A stretch of DNA of 64,000 nt from Cyclobacteriaceae bacterium YHN15 (GCA_003797895.1 RKQB01000006.1:124001-188000); one strand, 5' to 3'; shown: positions 8,658 to 19,142, numbered from the stretch's first letter. The notes: generated by a model from the sequence alone, not told the origin. Made by a program: numbers and translations.

Positions 8658-9821
8658 ATGAAAAATTATAGTTTTGATGTAGCGGTGATTGGTCTCGGGG
8701 CGGTTGGGTCAGCTACCCTTTGGCAACTCAGCAAAACTGGGAATAGGGTATTGGGGATAGATCAGTTTTCCCCTCCTCATACCATGGGTTCTTCCCATGG
8801 AGAGACGCGTATTACCCGGCTAGCTGTGGGCGAGGGTATGGATTTTGTACCAATTGTCATGCGCTCTCATGAAATTTGGAAAGAAATTGAACTTTTGACA
8901 GGTAATGAAATCATGACTACTACGGGAGGACTACTTTTTGATTCAGGAGGAAAAAGCTGGTCCAAACATGGTTCAGAAGGGTTCTTTGAAAGAACTGTGA
9001 AATTTGCAAAAAAAGGGGATATTCCACATGAAGTATTTGATGGCAAAGAGCTCCGAAAGCGTTTTTCAGAATTCAATCTTGAGGATAAGGATAAAGTCTA
9101 TTATGAACCCAGCGCAGGTTTTTTGAGACCAGAACTGGCCATATCCTCACAAATAAAATTAGCAGAACAAAACAATACTGTTATTAAGACTCACACCAAA
9201 GTTTTAGGAATTTCTCCTTTAAGCGGAGGAGGAGTCAAAATTATCACCAATCACGGAGAATTTGAAGCCGGAAGAGCAGTAATCAGCGCAGGACCATGGG
9301 TAAAGGACTTTTTGCCACCAATTGAAAAGGCACATTTCAAAATCTGTCGACAGATATTACACTGGTTGCCTGTCAAAGATCATGGTTTTGCTTTAGGAGA
9401 AACTCCCGTGTTTATGTGGGGTTTTGGGGAAGGTGCGGAAGATTTTATATATGGGTTTCCCTCTCAGGATGGTCAATCCGTAAAAATGGCTTCTGAATCT
9501 TTCATAGAAAGAAACCACCCAGACACCCTTTCCAGAGAAGTATCCAAGGAGGAAGAAAATGTTTTTCTGAAGGAAAAAATTTCCCATCGATTTAACCATT
9601 TGAAGGAGGAGGTGCTACAATCCAAAGTCTGTATCTACACAGTTACACCGGATTCTTATTTTGTGGTGGACGAAATGCCGGATTTCCCTGAGGTTTTAGT
9701 TGCCTCAGCATGCAGCGGTCATGGGTTTAAGCATTCTGCAGGCCTTGGAGAAGCCATTGCAAAAAGGCTATTGGAAAGGGAAACCAGGTTCAGCCTTGAA
9801 CCATTCCGCAGATTTGGGTGA
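8658..9821 (+). CDS. FAD-dependent oxidase of the sarcosine/N-methyltryptophan oxidase family
   Basis: A 387-residue monomeric flavoenzyme. The FAD site is VIGLGAVGSATLWQL (10-24), followed by SSHGETRITRL, a conserved motif of the MSOX/SolA group. C325 in KVCIYTVTPD corresponds to the cysteine that carries covalent FAD in sarcosine oxidase, and the C-terminal ACSGHGFKHSAGLGEA closes the FAD pocket. Such enzymes oxidise N-methyl amino acids (sarcosine, N-methyltryptophan) or pipecolate to an imine with H2O2 production. The exact substrate cannot be assigned. An 84-bp spacer separates it from the subunit 3 gene, so a shared transcript is uncertain. Confidence 0.85.
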   Translation: MKNYSFDVAVIGLGAVGSATLWQLSKTGNRVLGIDQFSPPHTMGSSHGETRITRLAVGEGMDFVPIVMRSHEIWKEIELLTGNEIMTTTGGLLFDSGGKSWSKHGSEGFFERTVKFAKKGDIPHEVFDGKELRKRFSEFNLEDKDKVYYEPSAGFLRPELAISSQIKLAEQNNTVIKTHTKVLGISPLSGGGVKIITNHGEFEAGRAVISAGPWVKDFLPPIEKAHFKICRQILHWLPVKDHGFALGETPVFMWGFGEGAEDFIYGFPSQDGQSVKMASESFIERNHPDTLSREVSKEEENVFLKEKISHRFNHLKEEVLQSKVCIYTVTPDSYFVVDEMPDFPEVLVASACSGHGFKHSAGLGEAIAKRLLERETRFSLEPFRRFG

Positions 9822-9851
9822 TTGTGATCAAGGTGTTAATTAAAGGATAAT

Positions 9852-12800
9852 CTACTGTTTTTGGTATACTTCCAATTCATTATTGTTTTTTACAAGTAAA
9901 ATCCATTTTTGCCCTCTCACTTCAATGCTTTTGATTGCTTTTACCTGTCCGGATATTCCAAGCGAATAATCATCAAAAGGTGTAAAATGTCCATCTGAAT
10001 GACCCTTCAGGATAGTACCCCAACTACCTAAATATGCACCAAAATACGGTGCATTTTCTATATTATTTCCCCCGGTAATTAAATCCTTGATGCCGTCTCC
10101 ATCAATATCTTCCAGAAGCAGGGCCTTAATCGGGGAAAATTGAGTTTCTGTTGGAAGTGGTTCAAATGTAAATGTACCTCCTTGGTTATAAAAAATCATA
10201 GAAGAAAATTCATCAGCATGATAGGTATTTGCTTCCTTCAAATTGAATCTACTGAAAATCTGTTCTACACTTTTTCCAGCGAAATCCTGATTTCTTACAA
10301 AGTCCTTTTTAATGGAGGGGATTTTTTTTACCAACTCATCCCTATTGGCAATGGTATAGTATTTACCATTTACAGCATAAGTTAATATTTGTTCGAGACT
10401 CCCATTTTTATCAAAATCCTTCACCAACATTTTTAATGGAAAGTCTCCCGATGCTTTCATTCTGTTATTTAAACCCTGATTTCCAATAATAAGGTCAGGA
10501 AATCCATTGCCAGTAAGATCTTCCACGATGATGGAATACCACCATCCATTTGTTTTTTCCAGTCCGTAATCTACAGTTCGGTTATTAAGTTTTCCGTTTT
10601 CATTCATAAAAACAGTAACAGGCATCCATTCTCCTACCACAACAAGGTCCTCCAACCCATCTTGATTGATGTCCACCCATACGGCATCCTTAACCATCCC
10701 CACAAATTGGAGTTCAGGAGCAAATTCAACAGTAATATCTTCAAATTCTCCATCCCCTTTATTCCTTAGAATATAGGTTTTGGGTATTTCTCCATATTTC
10801 CCAGCGATATTTCTCCCACCTACCATCAGATCCTGCCTACCGTCTCCATCCACATCATAGGGCAATATCACCGAAACCTGTAGATTTTTGTCTATTGGTA
10901 AGCCAATGCCTTCGCTATAATTTCCATTTCCCTGATTGACATAAATTTTTGTTTCAGATTCCAGTAAGTTTTGATCAGGAATATTTCCTCCCCTTCCCAC
11001 AACCAAATCCAAAAGCCCATTTTGATTACTATCAAAAAATACGGCACAAACATCTTCCAAAGAACTGTTCTTTGCCAATTCTGGCTGACTTCTTACCTCA
11101 AATTTCCCTTGGTTATTTTGCATATAAATTACTCCAGGTTGTCCGGAAGCTCCTCCCAAAAAAATATCTTCCAAACCATCTCCATTATAATCTCCTATGG
11201 CTATGGCTGGCCCATCCATTGACAGTTTGTGCGGAATTAGGGGTTCAAGGTTAAAATCATTGTATTCATTTTCAATATGGTAATAATCAAGACCGGTCAT
11301 GGAGGAATCCATTTTGGTAAAAAAAGATTTTTTCCCCAGCTTGGTTGAATTCAGGGTTGGTTTGGCCTTAGCTTCTTCAAAAATCAGGGTTTGATTGACG
11401 GGAATATTATAAAGGCTTTCCATTTTACCTCCCGGCCATTTTACTTGGATTGAATCAATAATTGTTATTTCTCCCAACCCTAAAATCATTTCAGGAGCAA
11501 TGGAGGATTGAAACCCTCTAGTTGTAAAATTTTCTTGAATGAATAACTTATTCATGGCAAAAACCTGGACCCTACAACCGATTCCAAATTTGTTGAAACC
11601 TGCACCTTCAAACTTCATTTTAATAAAATTCTTCTTACCTGAAGATAAATGCTCATTTGTCCTATTCTCTAAAATTCCGGCAAAATCATTGATGTTGTTC
11701 ACTATCAAATCCAAATCCCCATCATTATCCAAATCCACGTACACAGCCCCGTTTGAAACAGATGGTTTTACTATGCCCCATTCCCTGCTTACGTCTTGAA
11801 AAGTAAGGTCTCCATTATTCTTAAAAAGGTAATTATTGACTTTTCCCGAAGGCATTTTATTTGCTAATTCCAGATTACCTATTTCCCCGTCCAGGTTTCT
11901 TTCAGTAATATAGTTGATATAGTCAATATCATTTGGTCTTCTATTGATTCCATTGGAAATGAATATGTCTTTCCAACCATCATTATCGAAATCAGCAAAA
12001 AGACTTGACCAACTCCAGTCTGTGGCATAGACCCCTGCTAATTGGGCGATTTCAGAAAATTTGCCGTTTTTATTGTTTAGCTGAAGCATATTTCTTGTCG
12101 CTTGCCTTCCAAATCCAAAGTTCAATTTCAGCTTGTAAATTTCGTAACTATCTTCCCCAGCAGACATCTTTTGCACTTTTTCATCCTCAGGAAGCATATC
12201 CAAAGTCATGATATCTATCCAACCATCATTGTTGAAGTCTGCCAAATCATTTCCCATAGAAAAGCGGCTTGAATAGGCAATCGCCTCTTCCAAAATTTCT
12301 TTAAAGGATCCATTCCCTTGGTTGATATATAAATAATCGTTTTCATTGAAATCATTGGAAACATAGATGTCCGGCCAACCGTCATTGTTCACATCAGCTA
12401 TGCCGACACCCAAACCATATCCGATCTGACTTGAAAAAATTCCTGCTTCATTGGTAACTGAAGTAAATTTTTTGACTCCCATTTCCATATTATTTCTGAA
12501 AAGTTTGTCACCGGCCAAGCCATCATCAATATAACGTAAGGAAGCCCTACCATAACTTTTCTCCGTGTGCACGGCATGATTGAGCAAATACATGTCCAAG
12601 TCTCCATCGCCATCATAATCAAAAAATGCCGCATGAGTACTGAAGCCTTTGAAATCCAAACCATATTCCTCTGCACTTTCTGTAAAAGTAAGGTCTCCAT
12701 TATTTATATATAATTCATTTTTCCCTTCAATACCTTTATAATTTCCTAATCTGCAAACATAAATGTCCAACAACCCATCCCCATTGATATCCACCATGGA

Positions 12801-13196
12801 AACACCCGTCTTCCATGCCCCAAAAGAGTGTACTCTAGCCTGTTCTGTAATATCCTCAAATTCCATGTTTCCTTTATTCAAATAAAGCTTGTTGGGCAAT
12901 TGATTGGCTGAAAAATAAATATCTATTAGTCCATCATTGTTGATGTCACCTACAGCAACCCCACCCCCATTGTAAAAATATAGGTATTCGATAATGTTAA
13001 ATTCCTCATCTTCATAAAGGTCATTGGAAAAAGTTATTCCTGATTTTGACGGATCTACTACTTTGAAAAGAAAGTCGTGCCTGTTGTTATTTTCATTTGT
13101 ATTACAAGAAATAATTACAAAAAAAAGGGTTAGGGCATTACCCCACCCTACAGTGTTCAAGCAATATTTTCCTAATTGATTATTTGACCAACTCAT
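9852..13196 (-). CDS. FG-GAP/VCBS repeat lipoprotein with ASPIC/UnbV domain
   Basis: A large extracytoplasmic protein of about 1114 residues of the CRTAC1-like family. I take the ATG at 13196; a TTG two codons earlier is less likely. The N-terminus ends in a lipobox-like VIISC. The chain is filled with FG-GAP beta-propeller repeats carrying calcium-type loops such as DINNDGLID, DYDGDGDLD, DVNNDGWPD and DFDNDGWKD. An ASPIC/UnbV domain lies near residues 540-615 (NFIKMKFEG... VKWPGGK). It begins 10 bp after the small lipoprotein gene and belongs to the SusC-SusD unit upstream. Known members are surface or secreted proteins of uncertain function; a role in binding polymeric substrate is inference. 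Confidence 0.87.
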   Translation of the reverse strand: MSWSNNQLGKYCLNTVGWGNALTLFFVIISCNTNENNNRHDFLFKVVDPSKSGITFSNDLYEDEEFNIIEYLYFYNGGGVAVGDINNDGLIDIYFSANQLPNKLYLNKGNMEFEDITEQARVHSFGAWKTGVSMVDINGDGLLDIYVCRLGNYKGIEGKNELYINNGDLTFTESAEEYGLDFKGFSTHAAFFDYDGDGDLDMYLLNHAVHTEKSYGRASLRYIDDGLAGDKLFRNNMEMGVKKFTSVTNEAGIFSSQIGYGLGVGIADVNNDGWPDIYVSNDFNENDYLYINQGNGSFKEILEEAIAYSSRFSMGNDLADFNNDGWIDIMTLDMLPEDEKVQKMSAGEDSYEIYKLKLNFGFGRQATRNMLQLNNKNGKFSEIAQLAGVYATDWSWSSLFADFDNDGWKDIFISNGINRRPNDIDYINYITERNLDGEIGNLELANKMPSGKVNNYLFKNNGDLTFQDVSREWGIVKPSVSNGAVYVDLDNDGDLDLIVNNINDFAGILENRTNEHLSSGKKNFIKMKFEGAGFNKFGIGCRVQVFAMNKLFIQENFTTRGFQSSIAPEMILGLGEITIIDSIQVKWPGGKMESLYNIPVNQTLIFEEAKAKPTLNSTKLGKKSFFTKMDSSMTGLDYYHIENEYNDFNLEPLIPHKLSMDGPAIAIGDYNGDGLEDIFLGGASGQPGVIYMQNNQGKFEVRSQPELAKNSSLEDVCAVFFDSNQNGLLDLVVGRGGNIPDQNLLESETKIYVNQGNGNYSEGIGLPIDKNLQVSVILPYDVDGDGRQDLMVGGRNIAGKYGEIPKTYILRNKGDGEFEDITVEFAPELQFVGMVKDAVWVDINQDGLEDLVVVGEWMPVTVFMNENGKLNNRTVDYGLEKTNGWWYSIIVEDLTGNGFPDLIIGNQGLNNRMKASGDFPLKMLVKDFDKNGSLEQILTYAVNGKYYTIANRDELVKKIPSIKKDFVRNQDFAGKSVEQIFSRFNLKEANTYHADEFSSMIFYNQGGTFTFEPLPTETQFSPIKALLLEDIDGDGIKDLITGGNNIENAPYFGAYLGSWGTILKGHSDGHFTPFDDYSLGISGQVKAIKSIEVRGQKWILLVKNNNELEVYQKQ

Positions 13197-13206
13197 CCAC
13201 AATACC

Positions 13207-13785
13207 TTAATTATAATCAGGAGCTATTTTTTTTGCATACTCTTCTTTCAATCTTTTTTCCACTTTTAAATCCGTAAATACCGCCTGAACAAATTGCTCA
13301 TCTTTAACAAAAAGATTGATTCTTCTTTTTCCATCGATCTTATAATATACTTTACCTTGCGTGGGGTGGTTCAGCAATTTGAAATCATTTCCATATGTTT
13401 TTTTGTATTCAGTTAGCACTTCGTCCAATAATTGATCGGCCCAAAATTGCTTGTTCCACGGTGCCCAGGATATAAATGCATAGGTAACGGGCATTTCAAA
13501 AATCTTATTGTCTATGAATGTTGGAAAAAAACGCATGCTTACTTCGCTTGAAAATTGATTCTTTATCAAATGCTCCACATTTGTGCTCCCTCCAGGTCCT
13601 TGGGTAATTAATTGTTGCTTGTTAAGTTCTGTACAATGGTCAAAGAAATCCTTTTGAGGCATTCCAAGGTAAAACCCAAGGAATAATTTATCATTTTCCG
13701 AATTTTTACCCTTTTTCTGTCCACAGGAAACCAGGGAAAATTGGATAATTAGAAAAAAGACGAAGAACAGATGATTTCTGGACAT
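13207..13785 (-). CDS. Small lipoprotein of unknown function
   Basis: A 192-residue protein I do not recognise. It has a type II signal peptide with the lipobox LVSC at residue 21, followed by a short polar linker. The mature part has mixed alpha/beta character with FISWAPWNKQFWADQL and a KVYYKIDGKRRINLFV strand pair. No catalytic motif is apparent. It lies between SusD and the FG-GAP protein on the same strand, 10 bp from the latter, so it is probably translated with it and acts at the same surface. The SusD terminator at 13902-13939 suggests this pair may be transcribed separately from SusCD. Confidence 0.7.
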   Translation of the reverse strand: MSRNHLFFVFFLIIQFSLVSCGQKKGKNSENDKLFLGFYLGMPQKDFFDHCTELNKQQLITQGPGGSTNVEHLIKNQFSSEVSMRFFPTFIDNKIFEMPVTYAFISWAPWNKQFWADQLLDEVLTEYKKTYGNDFKLLNHPTQGKVYYKIDGKRRINLFVKDEQFVQAVFTDLKVEKRLKEEYAKKIAPDYN

Positions 13786-13901
13786 GATTATAACTTATGG
13801 GATTTAATAGTTCTTAAAAACTTGGTTTTTAAAGTATTTGAGGGAATTTACAGACAATCATTTAAGATGGAAATATTATCCTTCTAAATTTTCACCAAAA
13901 C

Positions 13902-13939
13902 AAAAAAGCAAGCTGTATCAATAGATTCAGCCTGCCTTA
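13902..13939 (-). terminator. Rho-independent terminator after SusD
   Basis: On the minus strand a stem GGCAGGCTGaatc / gatacAGCTTGC with a TATT loop is followed by TTTTTTG. It begins 24 bp beyond the SusD stop codon, and probably ends the SusC-SusD transcript. Confidence 0.75.
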
Positions 13940-13962
13940 AATTAATATAAAACCCTATAAAA

Positions 13963-15597
13963 TTAATTATATCCTGGATTTTGGGTAAGTTTTGGGTTAG
14001 CCAGTCTTTGTGGTTCCGGAATTGGGAACAATTCAAGAAAACTTCCTGGTGCATGAACTCTTTTCGGTCTGTTCATACCCTGGAATGGCCACCAAGCTTC
14101 ACCATACTTCTTAAAACGGATCAAATCCTGTCTTCTGGTCATTTCTACATACATCTCCCTTCCTCTTTCCGCAAGTAGATTTTCTTCAGTCAATGTGGTA
14201 AATGCATCCAAATTACCCGCTCTGGCCCTGATTTGATTAACCAAAGCCAAGGCTTCCGCAGTATTTCCTAACCTAAACCTAGCTTCGGCAAGAGAAAGTA
14301 TGGCATCTGATAACCTGAATACTACAAAGTCGTTGCTCATGTTATTTGTTCCCCCCATCTCAAATTCATATTTCCCAATTCTGGCACCAGCCTGTCTTAA
14401 GCCTTGAGGCCATATTTCATTTAAATAGGGCATAAATGTAATTGGTGGACCATTAGGATCTCCATTTCTACCGGTAGCGTCAAAAGGTTCCACACCTGGA
14501 TCTTCCAATGGCTGGCCGTTAGACCTAAACTGAGGGCCCACAAGAAAGTTACTTAACCTCCCATCAATAGTTCCCTCAGAAGGTTCCAAAGCTAGTCCTT
14601 TCCAAACCGGACCCTGTACCCCTGGATTTTTAACCGGATCCACATACGAATTATAAAATTCTTCAACCGTCTGATATCCATTCCAAGGTTGCTGAGTCAA
14701 ATTGAAAGTGGATTGACTTGCAATATGTAAAGTCATCATCACCCAGTTAAAGCCTCCTGCAAAAACTTTATCATAGGGATAAACGAAGATATTTTCGGTT
14801 GACCCTGAATTATTGATGACAAAATTATCTCTATAGCTAGGCATTAAACTGTAAGGCCCACTATTGATGATTTCCTCTGCATCAGCTGCAGCTAATGCCC
14901 ACTGAGGTGTACCTGTGTATACTTCAGCATTCAGGTATATTTTCATTCTAATCATCAATGCTGCCCATTTTGTCATTCTACCGTAGGTAGTTCCATCTCT
15001 GGAAACGGGTAATAAAGGAATAATCTCATTCAATTCAGATAGAAGGAAATTATAAATTTCTGTTCTTGGCGTAGTTCCCGGAGATTCCACCTGCGTAAAA
15101 TCGGTCACCAAAGGAATATTACCAAAGGCATCCATAGCCCAATAATAATACAATGCCCTCAATGCCCTCAACTCTGCAATAAATGCTGGAGAGTTCGGAT
15201 TATCCAAAGATTCAAAAGAGAATATCAATCGGTTACAGGTATTGATACCTCCATAAAGAAAATTCCAGGAGTTGTTGAAAAACGGATTATCAGGTAGAAA
15301 TTCATGCTGATGTAATTGCAACAGCACCCCACCATCAAACCAGTCACCACCTTTGGTAGATATTGTAATTTCATCTGAGGCCAACTCATTGATTGACCAT
15401 AGTCCGGAGTGGTTTCCCAAACCGCCTAAAGAGCTATACGCCTGACCCAATGCAGAAATAAATTCTTCCTCTGTTTGAAAGAAATTGTCAGCAGTGACTT
15501 CACTGAAGACTTCTTCTTCCAAATCAACACATGATAAAGCAAAGAAACTTATTCCAAAGCCAATCAAGATGTATCGTATGTTCAATATTTTTTTCAT
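13963..15597 (-). CDS. RagB/SusD family nutrient uptake lipoprotein
   Basis: A 544-residue outer-membrane lipoprotein that caps a TonB-dependent SusC channel and binds the ligand. A lipobox cysteine sits at residue 23 (FALSC), followed by DLEEEVFSEVTADNFFQTEEEF, typical of the SusD N-terminus. The TPR-like middle (AELRALRALYYYWAMDAFGNIPLVTDF) and the C-terminal LNQIRARAGN / ERGREMYVEMTRRQDLIRF segments are characteristic. It lies 17 bp downstream of SusC. No glycosidase is linked to the pair, so the ligand is unknown and could be a glycan, peptide or other oligomer. Confidence 0.95.
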   Translation of the reverse strand: MKKILNIRYILIGFGISFFALSCVDLEEEVFSEVTADNFFQTEEEFISALGQAYSSLGGLGNHSGLWSINELASDEITISTKGGDWFDGGVLLQLHQHEFLPDNPFFNNSWNFLYGGINTCNRLIFSFESLDNPNSPAFIAELRALRALYYYWAMDAFGNIPLVTDFTQVESPGTTPRTEIYNFLLSELNEIIPLLPVSRDGTTYGRMTKWAALMIRMKIYLNAEVYTGTPQWALAAADAEEIINSGPYSLMPSYRDNFVINNSGSTENIFVYPYDKVFAGGFNWVMMTLHIASQSTFNLTQQPWNGYQTVEEFYNSYVDPVKNPGVQGPVWKGLALEPSEGTIDGRLSNFLVGPQFRSNGQPLEDPGVEPFDATGRNGDPNGPPITFMPYLNEIWPQGLRQAGARIGKYEFEMGGTNNMSNDFVVFRLSDAILSLAEARFRLGNTAEALALVNQIRARAGNLDAFTTLTEENLLAERGREMYVEMTRRQDLIRFKKYGEAWWPFQGMNRPKRVHAPGSFLELFPIPEPQRLANPKLTQNPGYN

Positions 15598-15614
15598 AAG
15601 ATATTTTTTTAAGC

Positions 15615-18581
15615 TTAGAAACTGACGTTTAATCCTATTGTTGTAATGGTCGTAGTGAAATAGGTAGCCCTACGTTCTATACCTGGCGCCAACGGATCAA
15701 GGGTTTCTGAATCGACATATCTGACCTCTGGATCTACACCTGTGTAGCCTGTAATCATGAAGGGATTTTGTACGGAAAGGAATGTCCTCAATCGGGTAAC
15801 ATTTCTACCTTGACCAACATTGAAGTTATAACCTAAAGTGGCATTGTCCAAAACCACAAAATCTGCTTTTTCTACGTGGCTACTGTTGTATTCAGCTTTG
15901 GTTACAGCAGGATCATAATATTTGGTGTTAACTATATTATAGTTTTGAACAGTTGTTCCTTCAGTATTTTCATAGAATCCTCTGTAGCTGTTGATCAGGT
16001 AATGTCCGATTGAACCTCTAAAGAAGAAATTCAAATCCCAATTTTTATAATTAAACGTATTATTTACACCAAAATTGAAAGTAGGATAGGCTGTACCTAA
16101 CTGAGCCCTATCTTCATTACAGTTACAATAAACTGGGTTACCATTATCATCTACAGCAGTACCATTAATCACAGCCATTCTTGGGCTTCCATCCTCATTA
16201 ATTCCAACTTTCCTAGGACCCCAAATCTGACCCAATGGACCGTTTTCCTGAATCCTGATCAATTGGGTAAGGTTCTGTCCAGGAGAACCAAAATTTGACC
16301 TGTAGTTTACTTCTCCAAAGCTCAGGTCGCCGGCTGACAAACTTCTTAAATTGGTCCTTAAGGTAGAAAAGTTAAAACCTGTAGTCCATCTGAAATTGGT
16401 TTTTTGGATGGCCTGATAATTCACAGTGAACTCAACACCTGAATTCAGCATTTCGCCAATGTTCAGGACAGTCTGCGGGAAAAGGTTTGGCGGAACCGGA
16501 ACATTGATTGGTAGCAACATCCCTGAGGTAACTCTTGTATAATAATCAAAGGCACCATCCAATTTGTTATTCAGTATGACAAAGTCCAAACCAATATTGT
16601 ATTCATCTTTGGTTTCCCAAGCCAAATCAGGATTTGGATTGGATACCGGACCAAAAGATGGAACAAATGCACCGTTAAAGAAGAAGTTACCCTGACGTCC
16701 AAACCTCAGCAAAGAAAGGTAAGACTGTCCAGGTTGGGTGCCGGTTCTACCATAACTTGCCCTTAATTTCATCCCACTTACACCTTGCATTACAAATAAA
16801 TTTGCAAGATTGACACCGGCACTTACTGCAGGGAACAAACCCCATTTGTTGTTGGCACCAAAACGGGAAGAACCTTCATACCTGGCGCTTACTGATAAGA
16901 AATAAGTGTCATCCAAGTTGAAATTGGCTCGTCCGAAAAAAGCAACCAGCCTATTGGAATTCGCATAACTTCTAACTGTGGCAAGACCATTCGCAAAATC
17001 CAATGCCGCTCCTATATTATTGTAAGTAAATGCATCTGTTAGAAAGTCTCCTGCCTGCATATAATTTCCTTGGTTAAAGAACTCCTGGTAGGAGTATCCT
17101 CCCAAAAATGCCATATCAACATTTCCTGCGGTTGCATCATAATTTAAGGTGGTTTCGAACAACTGGTTCAACCTTTCGTCATTTTGAATGGTTGCCAGTC
17201 CATTTCTACCAAAGCCACCGCCAAATTTGGCCGTTTTGGGGGAATAAGAACCTCTCCAGTCTGTTTCTCTTTGAGAAGCATAGAATACCGCTGCCCTGAA
17301 TTGGTTGGTAAAATTGTACTCACCCCTTATGCTTGCCAGTAATCTGCTGTCTCTTCCGTCTGCTATGTTCTGTTCTGCAATGGAAACTGGGTTAAACCAA
17401 TCAAAAATGTCTCTTTCCGTGTAACCTCCAAATTGAACATCTTGTGGAAGTGAGCTCCTTACTGGAACTGTAGGGTTACTTACAATGGCATATCGGAATG
17501 AATTTTCATTTCCAAATCGCCTATCAATTGAGGTATTGGAAATGTTTACTGTAAAAATCGCTTTATCTTTCAATGCCCTTTGGGTAAGGTTGATTCTGGC
17601 ATTCAACTGATCAAAACCAGAATTAATTCCAACACCTTCTACTCCCCTGTAATTGACTGAAACCCTATAGGCTGTGGTGGCACTTCCTCCACCAAGAGAC
17701 AAGTTGTGGACCTGACTGACTCCTGTTTTTGTCACTTCATCCAACCAATTTGTATTACCACCAAGATCAACCATATTGGGGACCTGGCGGTATTCACTGG
17801 CTGACATTACAGGGATTGTTCTGGCAACATTTTCGGTAGCTACGCTTCCATTGTATTCAACTACGGTCCTTCCGGTTCTTCCCGTTTTTGTTGTAATAAG
17901 AATCACACCGGCTGAACCCCTTGTTCCGTAAATAGCCGCAGCGGATCCGTCTTTTAAAACATCGATAGATTCAATATCATTGGGATCCACTGTCGACAAG
18001 GAACCTCCAATAACACCGTCAATTACCACCAAGGGTTCTGCATTTTCACCAATGGTGGAAATACCCCTTAAACGCATGTTAAATCCTGCGTTTGGGTTTC
18101 CACCTGGTCTTGCAATATTTAGACCTGCTACTTTACCCTGTAGCAATTGCCTTGGGTCGTTTACGGTTCCTTGGTTAAAATTCTCTGCTTTTACGCTGGT
18201 GACCGCACTGGTTATTTCCTTTCTTTCCTGAGTACCATAGCCCACAACAATGACCTCGGATAATGCCTGGACTGATTGGGAAAGATTCACATTGATAACT
18301 GAACGAGTTCCTACCTGCTCTTCAATAGACTCATATCCGATAAACGATATTACCAAGGTCTCTTCCGGAGAAGCCAGGATTGAAAAATTTCCGTCAATGT
18401 CAGTAATAGATCCTCTTGTAGTTCCCTTTACCAAAACACTGACTCCCGGGATTCCTTCACCAGAACCTGAGTCGGTTATTTTTCCCGTTATTTGTCCCTG
18501 CTGGGCTGAAGCATGATTGGACATGCTTAAACTCAGAAGGAAAAACAAAAGGAACAGATAATTCCATAATTGTTTTTTCAT
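15615..18581 (-). CDS. SusC/RagA family TonB-linked outer membrane protein
   Basis: A 988-residue TonB-dependent transporter. In order: signal peptide (1-26, ending ASA-Q), a carboxypeptidase-regulatory-like domain (GKITDSGSGEGIPGVSVLVKG ... SITDIDGNFSI), the SusC signature IVVGYGTQERKEITSAV, a plug domain (LLQGKVAGLNIARPGG, then LRGISTIGENAEPLVVIDGV) and a beta-barrel ending in an aromatic residue (LNVSF). It imports oligomers together with SusD. The 561-bp AT-rich region upstream is shared with the divergent pckG. No anti-sigma factor/ECF pair is next to it, so control is not evident locally. Confidence 0.95.
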   Translation of the reverse strand: MKKQLWNYLFLLFFLLSLSMSNHASAQQGQITGKITDSGSGEGIPGVSVLVKGTTRGSITDIDGNFSILASPEETLVISFIGYESIEEQVGTRSVINVNLSQSVQALSEVIVVGYGTQERKEITSAVTSVKAENFNQGTVNDPRQLLQGKVAGLNIARPGGNPNAGFNMRLRGISTIGENAEPLVVIDGVIGGSLSTVDPNDIESIDVLKDGSAAAIYGTRGSAGVILITTKTGRTGRTVVEYNGSVATENVARTIPVMSASEYRQVPNMVDLGGNTNWLDEVTKTGVSQVHNLSLGGGSATTAYRVSVNYRGVEGVGINSGFDQLNARINLTQRALKDKAIFTVNISNTSIDRRFGNENSFRYAIVSNPTVPVRSSLPQDVQFGGYTERDIFDWFNPVSIAEQNIADGRDSRLLASIRGEYNFTNQFRAAVFYASQRETDWRGSYSPKTAKFGGGFGRNGLATIQNDERLNQLFETTLNYDATAGNVDMAFLGGYSYQEFFNQGNYMQAGDFLTDAFTYNNIGAALDFANGLATVRSYANSNRLVAFFGRANFNLDDTYFLSVSARYEGSSRFGANNKWGLFPAVSAGVNLANLFVMQGVSGMKLRASYGRTGTQPGQSYLSLLRFGRQGNFFFNGAFVPSFGPVSNPNPDLAWETKDEYNIGLDFVILNNKLDGAFDYYTRVTSGMLLPINVPVPPNLFPQTVLNIGEMLNSGVEFTVNYQAIQKTNFRWTTGFNFSTLRTNLRSLSAGDLSFGEVNYRSNFGSPGQNLTQLIRIQENGPLGQIWGPRKVGINEDGSPRMAVINGTAVDDNGNPVYCNCNEDRAQLGTAYPTFNFGVNNTFNYKNWDLNFFFRGSIGHYLINSYRGFYENTEGTTVQNYNIVNTKYYDPAVTKAEYNSSHVEKADFVVLDNATLGYNFNVGQGRNVTRLRTFLSVQNPFMITGYTGVDPEVRYVDSETLDPLAPGIERRATYFTTTITTIGLNVSF

Positions 18582-19142
18582 AGGTTTAATGGGTTTTTGT
18601 TAATATTTGCTTAAAATGTAAAATTGACATTTATCAATATTGAAATTTAAAAAATTAAATAATCATTTCAAACAAATTACTTTTGCAAATTTCAATTTCT
18701 CTGAAATATACTTCTGTTAATATCCAATAAGCAAAATATTTGTTCTATTTCATTTAATTTTGTAAAAATTATTATTATTAAATCATTTTTTGTATTTTAA
18801 AATAGAATAAATATGAATTTGAAAAATATATCTACCCATTTATTTACCATTATCAAAATTTAATTGCAAAAATCTATTTTACTTTTGACTAATACGGAAA
18901 AAAAAAATTCAATTGCCCCACTTTAAAAACTGATATAAATCATCATTACTTGAAATTTAAATCACTGTCAATAGGTCTATTTTTTATTTTAAAATTCATA
19001 ATTTCAGGTTGCCAAAATTTGGTTTTCTAAATTTTGAAAAAATTCCTTTAGGCTATTTAAAAAAAATTTAATTTTAAATTTAAGAACCTATTTAAACCCA
19101 TCTTATAACTATTTTATTTTTAACACATTAATTAAAAAAACC
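18582..19142. other. AT-rich divergent intergenic region (561 bp)
   Basis: The spacer between susC (minus) and pckG (plus) is extremely A+T-rich and has no credible coding frame. It should hold both promoters. One TAATTTTG (18755-18762) matches the Bacteroidota -7 box on the plus strand but lacks a TTG 19 bp upstream. I see no strong hairpin or RNA gene in it. Confidence 0.6.

Noticed and set aside
9852..13196. Cadherin- or RTX-like calcium repeats in the large lipoprotein
   Set aside because: The DxDxDG loops follow the FG-GAP beta-propeller spacing and there is an ASPIC domain, so RTX or cadherin assignment does not fit.
18582..19142. An origin or small RNA in the AT-rich spacer upstream of pckG
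   Set aside because: High A+T alone is not evidence; no DnaA-box cluster or stable hairpin with a T run was found.
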